A stretch of 64,000 nucleotides of DNA from Gonatopus flavifemur (lineage: Eukaryota; Arthropoda; Insecta; Hymenoptera; Dryinidae). The DNA lies in NCBI GenBank assembly GCA_018340375.1, contig JAFFJZ010000009.1, positions 496,001 through 560,000 on the forward strand. The letters are read 5' to 3'. This document shows positions 1 through 11,833 of the stretch, piece by piece; position 1 is the first letter of the stretch; every line of letters begins with the position of its first letter. The notes under the pieces are model-generated. The model saw only the letters and a list, made by a program, of their open reading frames with translations, was not told the DNA's origin and searched no databases. A program made the position numbers and the translations under genes.

Positions 1-88
1 GGGGAGGTATTTACCTCCAGCGTTGAAACAAAGAACATGTTATCGCGTTCATCGTTGTGGAAATACATTGTTGCTCCTAATGTTTTTA

Positions 89-387
89 CACGGAAAGACC
101 GGGTCTATTGATATTCAGGGAGAATTTATCAACGTTCAGAAAAATGACTGTCAATTTAGGGAAAATGAAGATTGCTGAAAAATATTCGTAGTGAGTCTAC
201 CAAAAGTTCGTAGTCAAAATATTAACAGTTGATAGTTTCATTGGTATTTTTCACAGTGAAACTATCAACTGTTAATACATCGACTACGAATTTTTAGTTG
301 ACCCACTACGAATATTTTTCAGTGATCCTCGTTTTCCCTAAATTGACAGTCATTTGTCTAAATATTGATAGACCTGGTCTTTCCGTG
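89..387. mobile_element. Foldback MITE, CACGG-ended subfamily A, copy 1
   Basis: A 299-bp near-palindromic element begins CACGGAAAGACC and ends with its inverse, flanked on both sides by TA (87-88, 388-389). The arms share inverted blocks such as ACTGTCAATTTAGGGAAAA and ACTATCAACTGTTAAT. No coding capacity is seen. Related copies lie at 12266-12523 and 58953-59248. The TA duplication and lack of a gene suggest a non-autonomous Tc1/mariner-type MITE. Confidence 0.85.
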
Positions 388-753
388 TAGATGAGTTCTT
401 CATGAATTATGTTTGAATCGAACAGTCTTGTTTAAATTTGTGAATTCAATACTTTATGTCCGATATCATTTATTTCACAGATATTCGACATTCAGAGTAT
501 ACAAAAGGATATATGCGAAGGAATTGAATCTTGTGAATAAAATCCGAACATGATTGAATTCTGCCTAATTTTTCATTCCGGGTACGACAATTCTGACCCA
601 TGCCCAAGGTACAGCTGGAATTATTCACGTATACGACATTCAAATAAAGAGAATGGTTCATCTGACCCTAAACCCGTCACAAATGGGTGACCATGAATCC
701 CTATGAGATCCAAGTAACGAATATTCCATGTTGAATGAGATTAATTGCATCTA
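388..753. other. No recognisable feature
   Basis: AT-rich spacer between two MITEs. Only short ORFs without recognisable motifs are present. Confidence 0.5.
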
Positions 754-983
754 CACGGAGAAAATCTGACACGAGTGACCAATGTTCCGCTTATTGATCA
801 TCATTGTGCGAGAAAGAATAAAATAAAACACTGCTGGCTAATGTGTGTACATCAGTTACCAATGATACGCACAATGATTACCGACGGGTGGTCATTGATA
901 ATCCATGAACGCACATCAGCCATTTTTTTCGCACACTGATGATCAATGTGCGGAACATTGGTCACTGTTAGATTTTCTCCGTG
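754..983. mobile_element. Foldback MITE, CACGG-ended subfamily B
   Basis: A 230-bp palindromic element begins CACGGAGAAAATCT and ends with the inverse, flanked by TA at 752-753 and 984-985. The arms share GTGACCAATGTTCCGC and TTGATCATCA in inverted order. The terminal CACGGA and TA duplication match subfamily A, but the interior is unrelated. No ORF of interest is present. Confidence 0.85.
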
Positions 984-1556
984 TAGGATCTGACTTTCAA
1001 ACCAACGATCAATCGTTAATACATCTCAGGATGATTCAAACCTTTTCTCACCTTTGCCCAATCAAAAATTACGAAATGTGATCTGAATGTGAAGACAATT
1101 GTATGTCATATTCTTCAGGACATTGAAAATAGCTACAAAGTCATCATACAAATGAAACGGTTCGGGTTAATGACATTCAAACGGACTGGTTCTCTCGCTG
1201 CCTCCAAATCCACCACACATGAGTGACGGTGATATTTTATAGAATCTGGGACGAGAACATACCATGATTGCTGGATGAGATTCATCGAACCTAGCATCAT
1301 CACATACAGCACCGCGAGGTCTTTTCAACGTTCATACAACGTGCTTGGTTATACACAGAACGTGTAAATACCACCTCAGGATGTTCTAAGAACGTCACAT
1401 GTATGTCCCAGATACGTGAAAATGTCCCGGTTAGTTCTATTCATGTGCACCGTGCGACGTTCTGGGAACGCGTTCAATGAAGGTTTTCATAATGTTGTGC
1501 GGAGCTGCACACATGTTTTTATGAATTAGTTCTCATGAAAGTACGTTGAGAAAACA
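984..1556. other. No recognisable feature
   Basis: Non-coding, moderately AT-rich sequence. I see no repeats, ORFs or RNA genes that I can support. Confidence 0.4.
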
Positions 1557-2120
1557 TCATGAGACCGGCTCGTAGTAGATGAAAAGAATGTGTTGAAAAC
1601 TTATGCAGGGGCATCCGAAATGCAGATACGTTTGGAGAACCCACTCCTCGGAGACCAAAACACGCACGACCAAGTGCATGTTTTCAAAACGTTCAGAGAA
1701 ATTTTGTGCTGTCTGGGATAATCCCGATTCATGGATGAATAGCAAACGTGTATCTGAATGATCCGAATGTCTTTTAGCCTCCGTACAATCATGAGTTGTC
1801 CCCCTGCATGATATCATACAGACATGTAATGAATGATCGTTATCAATACGGGAATTATAATAGATATTCAAGAATCTATGATAAACCATTCCCAGGGACC
1901 CTTTGATCGGTGTACTGAGAGATATCGGAGTGCTCTCTATAAAAACCTGTGTGTTATTTGAGATTGAAATTCTTTGATAATAATCGAGAAAACCTCGACG
2001 TATGAAATTTACCTGTACTTTATAAGATATTGTGATTGAATTCCATTGAAGAATAATTCCTGATTCGTTCTCTATTTGTGATATCTGTGATCCCAAAGAA
2101 TAATTTCCTGATGAGGTCAC
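1557..2120 (-). CDS. Unrecognised open frame of 187 codons, coding status doubtful
   Basis: A continuous open frame runs on the minus strand but opens with GTG at 2120. The first ATG is at about 1889, which would leave 110 residues. The translation is rich in Ser, Ile and His, with no signal peptide, membrane segment or motif that I recognise. It is long for chance in such AT-rich DNA, but no homology or codon-use argument supports it. It could be a decayed exon or transposon gene. No neighbouring gene gives context. Confidence 0.2.
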   Translation of the reverse strand: MTSSGNYSLGSQISQIENESGIILQWNSITISYKVQVNFIRRGFLDYYQRISISNNTQVFIESTPISLSTPIKGSLGMVYHRFLNIYYNSRIDNDHSLHVCMISCRGTTHDCTEAKRHSDHSDTRLLFIHESGLSQTAQNFSERFENMHLVVRVLVSEEWVLQTYLHFGCPCISFQHILFIYYEPVS

Positions 2121-2636
2121 AATTAATTAGTTCCAATGTGATTGAAAAATAACATTAGGAATGCTGAATTGTTTGAATATAGCGTAGTTCTTAAAACGTT
2201 TTACCTGGATTTTTTAGATTATTTCTGGTGCTTGTGGAAAAGTTAATTCGAAAATTCGAATACTCTCGAAAATTATTGGCGGGTAAGGATGGGTGACCCC
2301 GATCCGATGAATCGGGTACCGATTTTTTTCAGCTAAAAACTCGAGTTTTCAAAAACCGATCTGTTGGAACCAATGTTTTGACCGGAATACCTACGGGACG
2401 GGACTAAATTCACAAACCGGGTAAATTCGTTGATAGTAACTTACTCTAGAACTCACTACTAATCGTTCGAAACTCTTGGTACATGGGAGAGGACCCTTGG
2501 TGAACCATTATCATCCTAGATTTATAAATCCTGGCCAATCGTTGACAAGATTGAATAGAAGCTATGTTTGCATTACATATTCATTTGAAAATAAAATAAT
2601 GAATTCTGAATTGAACACGGTTGTAGATATAGCCCA
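2121..2636. other. No recognisable feature
   Basis: AT-rich spacer, including a GC-richer stretch near 2280-2400. No ORF or repeat is supported. Confidence 0.4.
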
Positions 2637-2811
2637 CACGGAGAAAAGTTGATATTCGAGATCATTAGACAAATCATCGTACCCGTGAGATATACCCGAT
2701 TATGGCGGTAGGAACTATAATTTTGTATTTCCTTATTATTCCACATATTGACTTCAAAAAGATTGTTGTGTGCATCTATCGCATACCCATGGTTCTTCCC
2801 GCCGCAATAAG

Positions 2812-2922
2812 GGATGGAGGCCAAATTAACGAAAAACCAAATCAACGAAAAGTTGGTTGAAAAGAGGGATACGTCATACTCTCTCTTTTCAAACACTGAT
2901 TTCGTTGATTTGGCCCCCATCC
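2812..2922. mobile_element. 111-bp MITE with 8-bp target duplication
   Basis: Terminal inverted repeats GGATGGAGGCCAAATTAACG and (inverse) GGATGGGGGCCAAATCAACG are flanked by GCAATAAG (2804-2811) and GCAATGAG (2923-2930), an 8-bp duplication with one difference. The internal motif AAATCAACGAAAA is shared with the larger MITE at 39382-40032. An 8-bp duplication is compatible with hAT or P-like elements; the termini do not settle which. Confidence 0.75.
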
Positions 2923-2953
2923 GCAATGAGGTTTATCCCACGACTACGATATA

Positions 2954-3207
2954 CAGTGAAATCTCGTTTATTTCACCTCTCAGAAATGTGACAGTCTCGT
3001 TTATTTCAAGCCGAGAAGGGCTCCCACCATCAGCATGAAGCTCAAGACGGGTTCACATAATCGTCTCTTGATTGGGCGACACTGATCGTTACTGGAAACG
3101 CGTCTTGAGGCCGTTCAAACGTGGGGGAAAGAGAAGTTTGGCGTTGAAATAAACGAGACATGTTTAAGTTGGAATAAACGAGAGTTGAAATAAACGAAGT
3201 TTTACTG
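2954..3207. mobile_element. pogo/Tigger-like MITE
   Basis: A 254-bp element has ends CAGTGAAATCTCGTTTATTT and inverse CAGTAAAACTTCGTTTATTT, flanked by TA at 2952-2953 and 3208-3209. These ends and the TA duplication resemble pogo/Tigger-type members of the Tc1/mariner superfamily. The motif TCGTTTATTTCA recurs several times inside. No transposase is present. Confidence 0.7.
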
Positions 3208-3244
3208 TAAATATATTGATTTTTACTACCAAATTTTCTCCGTG

Positions 3245-3952
3245 AATGATGATCAATTATAGATGAACGAAATCCGAATTTGCGATCATTCCATTTTTTT
3301 CCTGATGTTTTGAAGATGTTCCTGATGCCTGATGGATTAAAAGAATAGAAACACAAAAATTATGAAATTGTTTATCCCTTAATCGAATGAACAATTTAAG
3401 AAATATTGATTATTGAGAATCAATTTTTTTTTATCAGAATCGCTCATTCCTGCCCAGATAGCAATTTAACTTTGCTGCAACGTTGTCAGGCAAGCTGGTG
3501 ACAAGGTTGACATAAGCCTCCTAGTTGACACACGACAATCGTACAAGCTCACAAAATCCTTGCAGCAGAGTTGTAGCAGCCTTACATTGACAAGGTTCTG
3601 ATTGAACGAATAGTACTACGTACTTTGGAGCATCAATATTTGACGATTGAGCCTCAATCAGAATTGGTCAGATTTAATCAGAACCAATAGACATGCTTTG
3701 ATGAATGGTACTGAATCAGGGACATACAAGTGAAACAAGGGACACTTCTTCACAGGGAAATGGGGGAAAAAACGTGATCAGATCGAACGCGGTTTGAACA
3801 TATTCAAGTTTCTGGATTCAATAGTCATTTAAACATTTCGATTTTCGCATGATATTTGATAGGATTCAATGATCGTTTCACTGATTGCAATCTAATCAGA
3901 ATCAAATGATGGATTGGAAATACAGAAATCTGAGATTATATTGATTGAGAAT
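3245..3952. other. AT-rich spacer with GACAAG motifs
   Basis: No gene. CCCAGATAGCAATTTAAC at 3453 resembles the ends of the CCCA-ended elements described elsewhere in the window. From 3480 to 3600 there are several copies of TTGACA/GACAAGGTTG-like motifs, echoed near 9655-9690. Confidence 0.35.
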
Positions 3953-5910
3953 TAATACGGAAATCAACGGATGGACGAATGGGGATGAATCAGCATTTGC
4001 CCAGTGATGTTGAAACGCAATAAACAATGGGATTGAATAGGAGGAAGAACAATATAAACGGGGAATGGTGGCAATGAGAAATCAATGACATTGAATCAGA
4101 ACATTGTGCAGTCGATATCCCGATTGAATACAATTGGATTTATTGAGCATGCCAACGAATCAACCAATATAAATACTTGAGAATCAATCGATAAATGTAC
4201 GGAGTTGAGGAATCGCAATGAATAGGGAATTTGAACGTTGTGAGCGAATTTGATTCGTTGAAAGTTTTTCCAGTTAAAAATATTGTCACAGGGCTGTACA
4301 TTCGGAATCAGATTCATTAGGAGAATAGCTGATTCGATTCTACAGTATTCAGTAATTCATGATACGATTGAGACTCAAAAACTCACTGTAATACTGATAT
4401 GCAATTTTTCATTTTTTCAAGGTAGATTCAACTGAGGTTGAAATTATTCACCCAGTCGGAGTCAATGAGAGTTTTGCTAATTCTAAATCTCTCTGAGCGA
4501 GTGAGATTCCATCAGGAATGGGCTCTGTTTCTCAATTGGTTTTGATATGATAATGAACGATTGAATGCTATAATATTCAATGAATTGCACAATTGACCGC
4601 ATCGGATTCAATTGAGATGTAGCCGAATCAAAAAATCTGTAGGCGACTGGAATTCTATCAGAAATAGGCGCTACTACTCAATCGGATTTGATAAGAACAT
4701 AACAGCGTTCTATAGTATGTAATGATTTACATTACGATACGGGATGGAAATCACGCTCAGTCGCTGATATACAAGGTGCACTACTGCAAATGAGTTGTAC
4801 ACAGGAATCGCCTCATTTACCCAGTCGGATTCAATGAGCGTTCAGTCAATTTGAAACACCCGGAACCGAGTGGACCTTTATCAGTGTAGGATCTACTACT
4901 CAATCGGATTCGATAGTGGTATGACCGATGACATTCTATCGTATTCTTTGAGCCGTATCACGGTATGGAATGCAAATCACACTGAGACGCTAATATACGA
5001 GGTACACTATTCTGAGTGTTTCGCGAACAGCAATCTCACGATTGACCCAATGGGATGTAATGGGGGCCGAGCTGATTCTAAACATTTGTAGGCGAATGAA
5101 ATTTTCCCAGAGATCGGGTCTACTGCTCGATCGGATCCAATAGGGATATGGCCGACTGGATTCTATCGTACTCATCAAGTTATATTAAGATGTGAAATGG
5201 GAAGCATACTGAAACACTGATTATGCAAATGGTACTATTCACAATGAGCTATGAAGAGGAATCGCACGACTGACCCAAATGGATCCAATGGGGATTTCAC
5301 CGATCCAAAGCATTTGTTTGTGAATCAAATTTCTTCCAAGACAGACTCTAGTACTGAACCGGATTCGCTACGAGTACGATGAATTGGGTTCTATCGTCAT
5401 CAATGAGTCATATGACGATACACAATGATATCACGCCAAAACATGGTTTTGCAAATTACACTATTCAAAATGAGTTGTAAAAAGAAATCGCACAACTGAC
5501 CCAATCGGATCCAATGGGCAATTAGCCGATTCACAACATCTGTTTGCGAATAAAATTTCATCAAAGATAGACTGTACTACTCAATCGGATTCGATAGAGA
5601 CAGGACCAATTGGATTCTAAAGTATTCTATAGTTCACTGGTTCATATCACGATAGAGGATGGGAATCATACTGAGATGCTGATATACAAGGTATACTATT
5701 GCAACTAAGTTGTAAATAGGAATCGCCCAATTGACTCAATCGGATTCAATGGAGGTTTAGTCGACTCAGAAAATCTGTAGACGAATGAAATTCTATTAAA
5801 GAGAGGTTCTACTACTCAATCGGATCTGATCATGGTATAGCCGATTGGGTTGTATCTTATTCAATGAGTCATATCAATATACGAAATCTTAACCACACTG
5901 AACACCTTAA
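3953..5910. repeat. Diverged tandem array, ~225-bp unit
   Basis: The motif CTACTACTCAATCGGATT and its variants recur at 4671, 4893, 5120, 5348, 5574 and 5809, giving spacings of 222, 227, 228, 226 and 235 bp. Each unit also carries variants of ATCGTATTC, GAGTTGTAA and GACCCAATCGGATCCAATG. Earlier copies (before 4671) are shorter and more decayed. It is non-coding; short ORFs across it are by-products of the repeats. It ends where the mariner relic begins. Confidence 0.75.
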
Positions 5911-6117
5911 AAAGTATTATATACCTTCTGATCAAAAAGTACTCGGAATTCTCTATTCAACCAAACCGCGCTTGACATATTGTCGGAATCTTTTGTTTCC
6001 CATGTTATTTCATCTGTTATTTAGCGCTTAAATGTCTGTTTGCGCCTCATTCGTCAGAACTTAGTGCGTGTTGCCTTGTAAACGAGTCAGTGTTTGTTGT
6101 GGTCTGCGAATTTCGCG

Positions 6118-8060
6118 ATGTCGAATTTGGTTGAGCAAAGAGTTTGTCTGAAATTTTGTGTTTTTAACAAAATTTCATGTGCGGAAGCGTTAAAGATGTC
6201 AACAGAAACCTACGGGGACTCGATGATGTCGAAAACACAAGCGTACGAGTGGTACAAAGAGTTTGAAGCAGGTCGTATTATGGTTGATGATTCGCCTCGT
6301 TCCGGTCGTCCATCCACCAGTATCACTGACGAAAATATTGATAAAATTAAAGAAATCGTCCTCGCAAATCGTCGTGTGAGCATTAGGGAGATAGCATTCG
6401 ATCTTGGTGTCTCGTTCGGATCGGTGCAGAACGTTATGCACAATATTTTGGCCATGAGACGAGTTGAAGCACGGCTTGTGCCGAGAGTGTTGAACTTGTT
6501 GCAGAAACAGCATGGCATTGATGTTGCTAAACAAATGCTTTTTTTGGGCAAAAATGTTATCGAAGGAATCACCCGTATAACACGTGATGTGTAAAACATA
6601 TGTTGGGCATGTGAAAAATGCATAATCTCATGGACAACGGAATATTCTGAACAACATATTCCTGGCATATATCATTTCACATCATGTGGTTATATTGTAA
6701 GAATTGTATTCAATCCACATGGCAGGAAGATGGCAGTAAACTATAACCTCTCATTCGCAAATAACCGATGAATTCATTGTTTTGTGTACGCGAGTCGGAA
6801 TGAAATGGTGATCTTTATCAATGGCATGTTCCTATGTTCCCAAAAATACGTTCCTCCCATGAGCTTGACACGTCATGTGTTATACGGGATACATGTGTGA
6901 GATCGTGTCATCCATATTCCAGGCACATTCATGCACACAGAAATGTCCGCCCGAATGACCTGAATTCAGGAATATAGGAGGCATGTTCTGTTGATCATCT
7001 CATACGCATCTAGTTTTCGTGTTACAAAAGAGGTTATGTATTTCTAAAAGACTTCTGTCAACATATTCAGGATGTTTTATGCAGCATCAGTATCATAATT
7101 CAATCATAATTCCTTTCAGAAGAAGAATTACTGTTAAATAGCTTCTCTCATGTTGTATGAGATATCTTTCAAAAGTGTTTTGGAATTGCTTAACCTCTAA
7201 AGTTCTGTCGGCTCCTAATGACTAACGAAAAACACTACACGTCACTATAATTGAACTTTCATAAATATTAATTGTGGTTTTGTCTTATACATTTTCAATA
7301 TTGTCACTAAAAATACACGTCGAGCTACTGTAGACGAAATCTCAAAATTTCCTATTGCATGGTCATAGAGCTATATTTCGTAAGTGCACGCTGTATCTCC
7401 GTGATTTGGATAAAAATCCGATAAATTAATCTAAATAAGGCTGAGATAATTCCGTGCATTCGACACAACTTGAAAAAAAGTTTTGAGACAGTATACAAAT
7501 TCATAAAGATTGATAAAGATCACCATTTCATTCCGACTCGCGTACACAAAACAATGAATTCATCGGTTATTTGCAAATGAGAGGTTATAGTTTACTGAGC
7601 TCATGAAAATCTTCCTGCCATGTGGATTGAATATAATTCTTACAATATTACCACATGATGTGAAATGATATATGCCAGGAATATGTTGTTTAGAATATTC
7701 AGTTGTCCATGAGATTATGCATTTTTCCCATGCCGAACATATGTTTTACACATCACGTGTTATACGGTATGGCATGTTCCTATGTTCCCAAAAATACGTT
7801 CCTCCCATGAGCTTGACACGTCATGTGTTGTACGGGCATCACCGGTGACGAAACATGGGTCTATGAATATGACATCGAAACCAACCAACAATCATCGGAA
7901 TAGCGCTTTTCAGACGAGTCAAAACCTGAAAAACCGCGACAGAGTCGAACTAAAATCAAGGTTATGTGGACTGTTTTCTTTGATTGCCGTGGTGTGGTCC
8001 ACTCCGAATTTCTCCCACCAGGTTAGACAGTGAATAAGGAATATTACGTGAGCGTATTGA
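6118..8060 (+). pseudogene. Mariner transposase relic (mauritiana-type), split by insertion
   Basis: The reading frame from ATG 6118 gives a mariner N-terminal half: paired helix-turn-helix DNA-binding region with the linker motif RSGRPST at about residue 60, and SIREIAFDLGVSFGSVQ. It breaks inside the motif GITGDETWVY. The same frame resumes after 7835 with GDETWVYEYDIE, carrying the first catalytic Asp, followed by QSRTKIKVMWTVFFD and NKEYYVSVLKR. It stops being recognisable near 8080, so the second and third catalytic Asp are missing. A family member is about 345 residues. The upstream left end with mariner-like sequence lies near 5925. Non-functional. Confidence 0.9.
6573..7835. mobile_element. 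1.26-kb inverted-repeat element inserted in the mariner gene
   Basis: The insertion begins CCGTATAACACGTGATG and ends with the inverse CCGTACAACACATGACG. It is flanked by GGAATCAC and GGCATCAC, an 8-bp target duplication with one difference, placed exactly where mariner codons are interrupted. Inside, about 245 bp at 6574-6820 is repeated in inverse at about 7520-7770. A ~70-bp end segment (GGCATGTTCCTATGTTCCC to TGTTATACGG) occurs twice in direct orientation, at 6824-6893 and 7768-7835. The interior 6894-7519 is AT-rich and has no ORF. Confidence 0.8.
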
Positions 8061-8256
8061 AGCGTTCGAGGGAAAACGTATGTAAGTGATTTATTACCAT
8101 CAACATGCAGATATGTTATGATTTCATTGAATCAATAATCGAACCGATGTTCGTGGATCTTCTGTGCTTTCTAGCACGGAAAGAAATAGTTGAATTTACT
8201 ATGTGATCATTTTGCCCGAGGAACATACTGAGTTTCCAATGGAAGTTACTGCGGAA

Positions 8257-8422
8257 CAGAGCTGCCAGATGGGTATTCCCGCAGAGCGGAAGTGTACCCT
8301 ACTATCGTCCCGTGTATGTAAGTTACATGTGTGTGAAGGTCCCGAGTGGTGGTGAGAATATGTATATGAACGATAGTAGGGGTACTATTCCCCTGAACGG
8401 CAATGCCCACCTGGCAGCTCTG
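8257..8422. mobile_element. hAT-type MITE with perfect 8-bp duplication
   Basis: A 166-bp element has ends CAGAGCTGCCAGATGGG and inverse CAGAGCTGCCAGGTGGG. It is flanked by identical 8-bp copies of CTGCGGAA (8249-8256 and 8423-8430). The CAGAG..GCC terminus and the 8-bp duplication are typical of hAT elements. The arms are inverted through CCTACTATCG. No coding capacity. Confidence 0.9.
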
Positions 8423-8671
8423 CTGCGGAACATTGAAAATTTGATTACACGTCCATTGGCTGCGCGAAGTAGTATAAAAGGAGTGTCATCACCCACATGC
8501 GACAGTCACCGATGAATCACGTAGCTTTTCCGTGGAATAAAAGGAGAAGAAAGGGAGCAGTGGATACAGCGTGATACGAGGAACAGGCAGCGTAGAAGTA
8601 ACGGAGGAATTTCCAGGCCGTGTTTTTGTGCGGACATTTCTCCGTTGCCTCCACGCTGCTTCTCCGTCGTA

Positions 8672-9430
8672 CCACCATTCAAATCGCAGCGAAACGTTTG
8701 TGGGATCTTGGTTGTCAATCCCGATCCGAATCATGAAAAAACGTATTGGATCTGTTCGAGAGGCCCTGCGTTGCCCTGTGAATCCACTCATGGATTTCAA
8801 TTCAATTTGGTCTGAATTAACCGGCCACTTGCTGATTGAAACTCCTCAATGAATCAGCGAAACACCTATTGAATCCTATTGGGATGACTATGTCAATATC
8901 ACTGACCGTCAAACCCAAAACCATGTAACAACTCACATTGATCCTCATTGTGTTCTTTCGTCATCACACAGATTCAGTATATGATATTTTACCATTCAAA
9001 TGCAGATACAGTCCCATTCATCGAATCATTGAATGCCTCATTGAACCCATTCAAATCGCAGCAAAACGTTTGTGGGATCTTGTTTGTTATTCACGATCCG
9101 AATCATGAAAAAACCTGTAGGATCCGATTGAGAGGCCCTGCGTTGCCCTGTGAATCCGCTCATCGATTCCATTTCAATTCGGTTTGAATCAACCGGTCAC
9201 TTGCTGATTGGAACTCCTCAATGAATCGGCAGGATACCTAACGAATTCTATTAAGAGGACGATATTAATATCACCGACCATGAAACCCAAACCCCTGTGC
9301 CAACGCGGATTCATTCTCATTAAGTTCATTCGTTATCACCCGGAATCAGTACATGATACCCAACTGTCAAAATGCTGATACAATCACATTGAATAAGATT
9401 CTCAAATGCCTGAATCGATTGCGATTCAGT
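8672..9430. repeat. 375-bp tandem duplication
   Basis: The block starting CATTCAAATCGCAGCGAAAC at about 8672 recurs at about 9047 (375-bp spacing). It contains shared GTTTGTGGGATCTTG, CCGATCCGAATCATGAAAAA, AGAGGCCCTGCGTTGCCC and CTTGCTGATTG motifs. A second, partly decayed unit continues to about 9430. Short open frames across both copies change frame between units and show no protein-like conservation, so I treat it as a non-coding repeat. Confidence 0.7.
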
Positions 9431-11156
9431 GTAATCGGAGCTTATCGTTCTCATACACATTGGAGCCTATTCAATCCATCAGTCATACTCGCTTCTTTTC
9501 CTATTCTTGAATAAGACAGCCCATGGCAGTGATCCGATTGGATTCAATCAGCATTTCGACTGCACAATGTTCTGATTCATTCCGATTAGTCGATTGATCA
9601 ATGGTGTTTGGTCGGTATCAATCGTTTTCTTCAACCAGGGAAGTCAAAAACAATCAAATGACAAGCCTGGCAAGCTTATGACAAGCTTACATGTTATCTG
9701 AGTGTTTGCGTGGCCTTTGAAATCTGTCAATGTAGTTTGGGTATTAACTGACGAGCATGAAAACGATAAATGAGAATACCTGTATATTGAAAGCCCAACT
9801 CTAACTCCCCCCACCCTCTATCTTTTCCTCCGCAATTAAAAATTACTTGGATTTTGATGGTCTCAAGTTTATTTGAAGATTGAAATTGGAAACGACGATT
9901 GAAATTGATTTTTGGATAAAACGCGAAGCGCGTTTGCGTTATGCGTGTGTTATTAAAATATCCATTTTAAATCTCTATCCGAAGGTAACAACATAAGTTG
10001 TAACCCATGATCCATGAATCTAAGATACGATCTGAAGATATTTGAAGTGTGAATGAATATCACGAATTGTTGAAAATTTGATCAATTTCGCGCAACTTAT
10101 CGTGGAGATATTACGTGGTATCGTGGAAAGATATTTCTAAGAGACAAGTGGAAAGAGTTATGTGAAGATGAGTAAAAAAAACTTATCTTCTTTTGTCATC
10201 GAAGTTCCTACATATTTTTTAAGAAATCGATTCTTGTCCGATATTTCAATAATTTCAATGGAATCCTAATGTATCGCAAGAGAAAATCAACATTCTATGC
10301 GCATATTTGAATCATGAAGATACAACGGAGTATTTATGCAATGTAATTTCCTTCATTCAGAGCCTTTCACAGGATACGAACCTGATTCCAGGTGAGTTTG
10401 ACTTCACTTACGTGAATTAATAAGATTGTGATAATTGAAAAGAGTAAAATGTGATAATAAAAAATGTTCTTCGGATTAATTCAAACTATCCTGAACATAT
10501 ATGAATAAACTTTGAGTTTTGATTCATAGTATCTTCAAAAAATTGATCAATCACATATTGCAATCCTAGATTCATTGGAATTTAGGGGATGAAATTAGTG
10601 ATAAAGTCTTCCGATATTATGAATTCAATAAAAAAATTACACTTACGTCTTTACTATTTTTCTCACATTCATTTACGATACAGATTGTTACATTGCTAAC
10701 AGAATTATTTAGGGGTCTCCTGTGTTGCTGACCAGTGAGGAGAAAATTAAAAATTGAATCTCATCTGTGCCTCAAATATTGTTTCATATACAAAGTAGTT
10801 ATCAAAGTAAACCCGCGGATCAAAGTAACCCCATTCTACGGTAGCAACCACCGGGAATTCCTCTCTTCCCGATTGGTTATTCTATTCAAAAGAGATACAT
10901 CATTGATCAATTCCGTTGCCATTTCTGGCCAGTCAGCACCTTGGAATGTTATCGAGAATGTTAGATCGTTGGACGAATTGAATCTCCAAAAGAAGAATAA
11001 TTCGATAGGGCAATTCGTAGCGTCAGAGTCGTAACTATCATTAATCCAACAATTATGTCTTGGATATGGTCATCAATTCGCCTTACCGCTGCAACAGACA
11101 TAGCCACCACCGTGGTGGTCATGGCAATTGATAAATGGTTGTGACATTCACTTAAG
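9431..11156. other. AT-rich intergenic or intronic DNA
   Basis: No gene or clear element. TTTGGGTA near 9735-9743 and GACAAGC repeats near 9655-9690 may be the right end of an element whose left end is at 3453. An open frame of about 99 codons at 10735-11034 has no recognisable motif. Confidence 0.35.
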
Positions 11157-11159
11157 GGG

Positions 11160-11353
11160 ACACTAGCGGCGTGGCAGCAGCTAAATCGTTTATGACAAAA
11201 GACGGCCAAACGCTTCATTCTAATAAAAAAATCGCTCTGTACAGCACTTCTCTGATTCGAGCAGAAGTGCTGTACAGAGCGATATTTCAATTAATATGAC
11301 GTGTTTGGGCGTAGTTTGTTATGGACGATTTCACCGCTGCCACGCCGCTAGTA
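11160..11353. mobile_element. Foldback MITE with central 20-bp perfect hairpin
   Basis: Outer inverted repeats are ACTAGCGGCGTGGCAGC at the left and its inverse at the right, followed inward by matching AAATCGT and CAAAC blocks. The centre has a perfect 20-bp inverted repeat (11232-11251 and 11263-11282, TCGCTCTGTACAGCACTTCT and its complement) with an 11-base loop. No ORF. The target duplication is not clear. Confidence 0.7.
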
Positions 11354-11563
11354 TCAACATGATTGGTTGAGACCTATTTATGTCAAAAAAACAGCTAGAT
11401 GATTTTTTTCATAATCCATTTCGAAATATTATATACCCTTTGATAAAAACCATTGGCCGAGACCTATACGTACATCTATCTATATTATTTCATATCTTAT
11501 ATTTAAGTCTTTCAACATCGATCGAATCCCTCAATTCACCGCTAAAATTCCTTAATTCTGTGA

Positions 11564-11565
11564 TG

Positions 11566-11632
<67 letters not shown>
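11564..11632. repeat. (TAA)n microsatellite
   Basis: About 23 consecutive trinucleotide units with a single variant at the left edge. The open frame running through it (poly-Ile) is an artefact of the repeat. Confidence 0.95.
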
Positions 11633-11633
<1 letters not shown>

Positions 11634-11833
11634 CTTCATCATTTCTTCCTTGATTTATATAGATTACGTAAGGATCGGACGACTGACACTGACTGAATCC
11701 TCGCCTCTCTTTCTCTCTAACCCTATCCCTCCCTTTCCTTGATTGATGTGCATCAAGGCGCAGGTATTTGTGGGGACGTATTCCACGGGAGAGGCGTGTC
11801 TCGGTGAATACAGGCTGTTCACATTGTATACGG

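Larger units (their letters stand above)
2637..3244. mobile_element. Candidate CACGG-ended element hosting two smaller MITEs
   Basis: CACGGAGAAAA at 2637 is matched by its inverse TTTTCTCCGTG ending at 3244, with some further inverted similarity (GATATT / AATCAATA). The flanks do not show a clean TA duplication, so the outer boundaries are uncertain. Two better-defined MITEs sit inside (2812-2922 and 2954-3207). Confidence 0.4.

Noticed and set aside
11380..11742. 120-codon open frame with a poly-Ile stretch
   Set aside because: Produced by the (TAA)n microsatellite; no flanking protein-like sequence.
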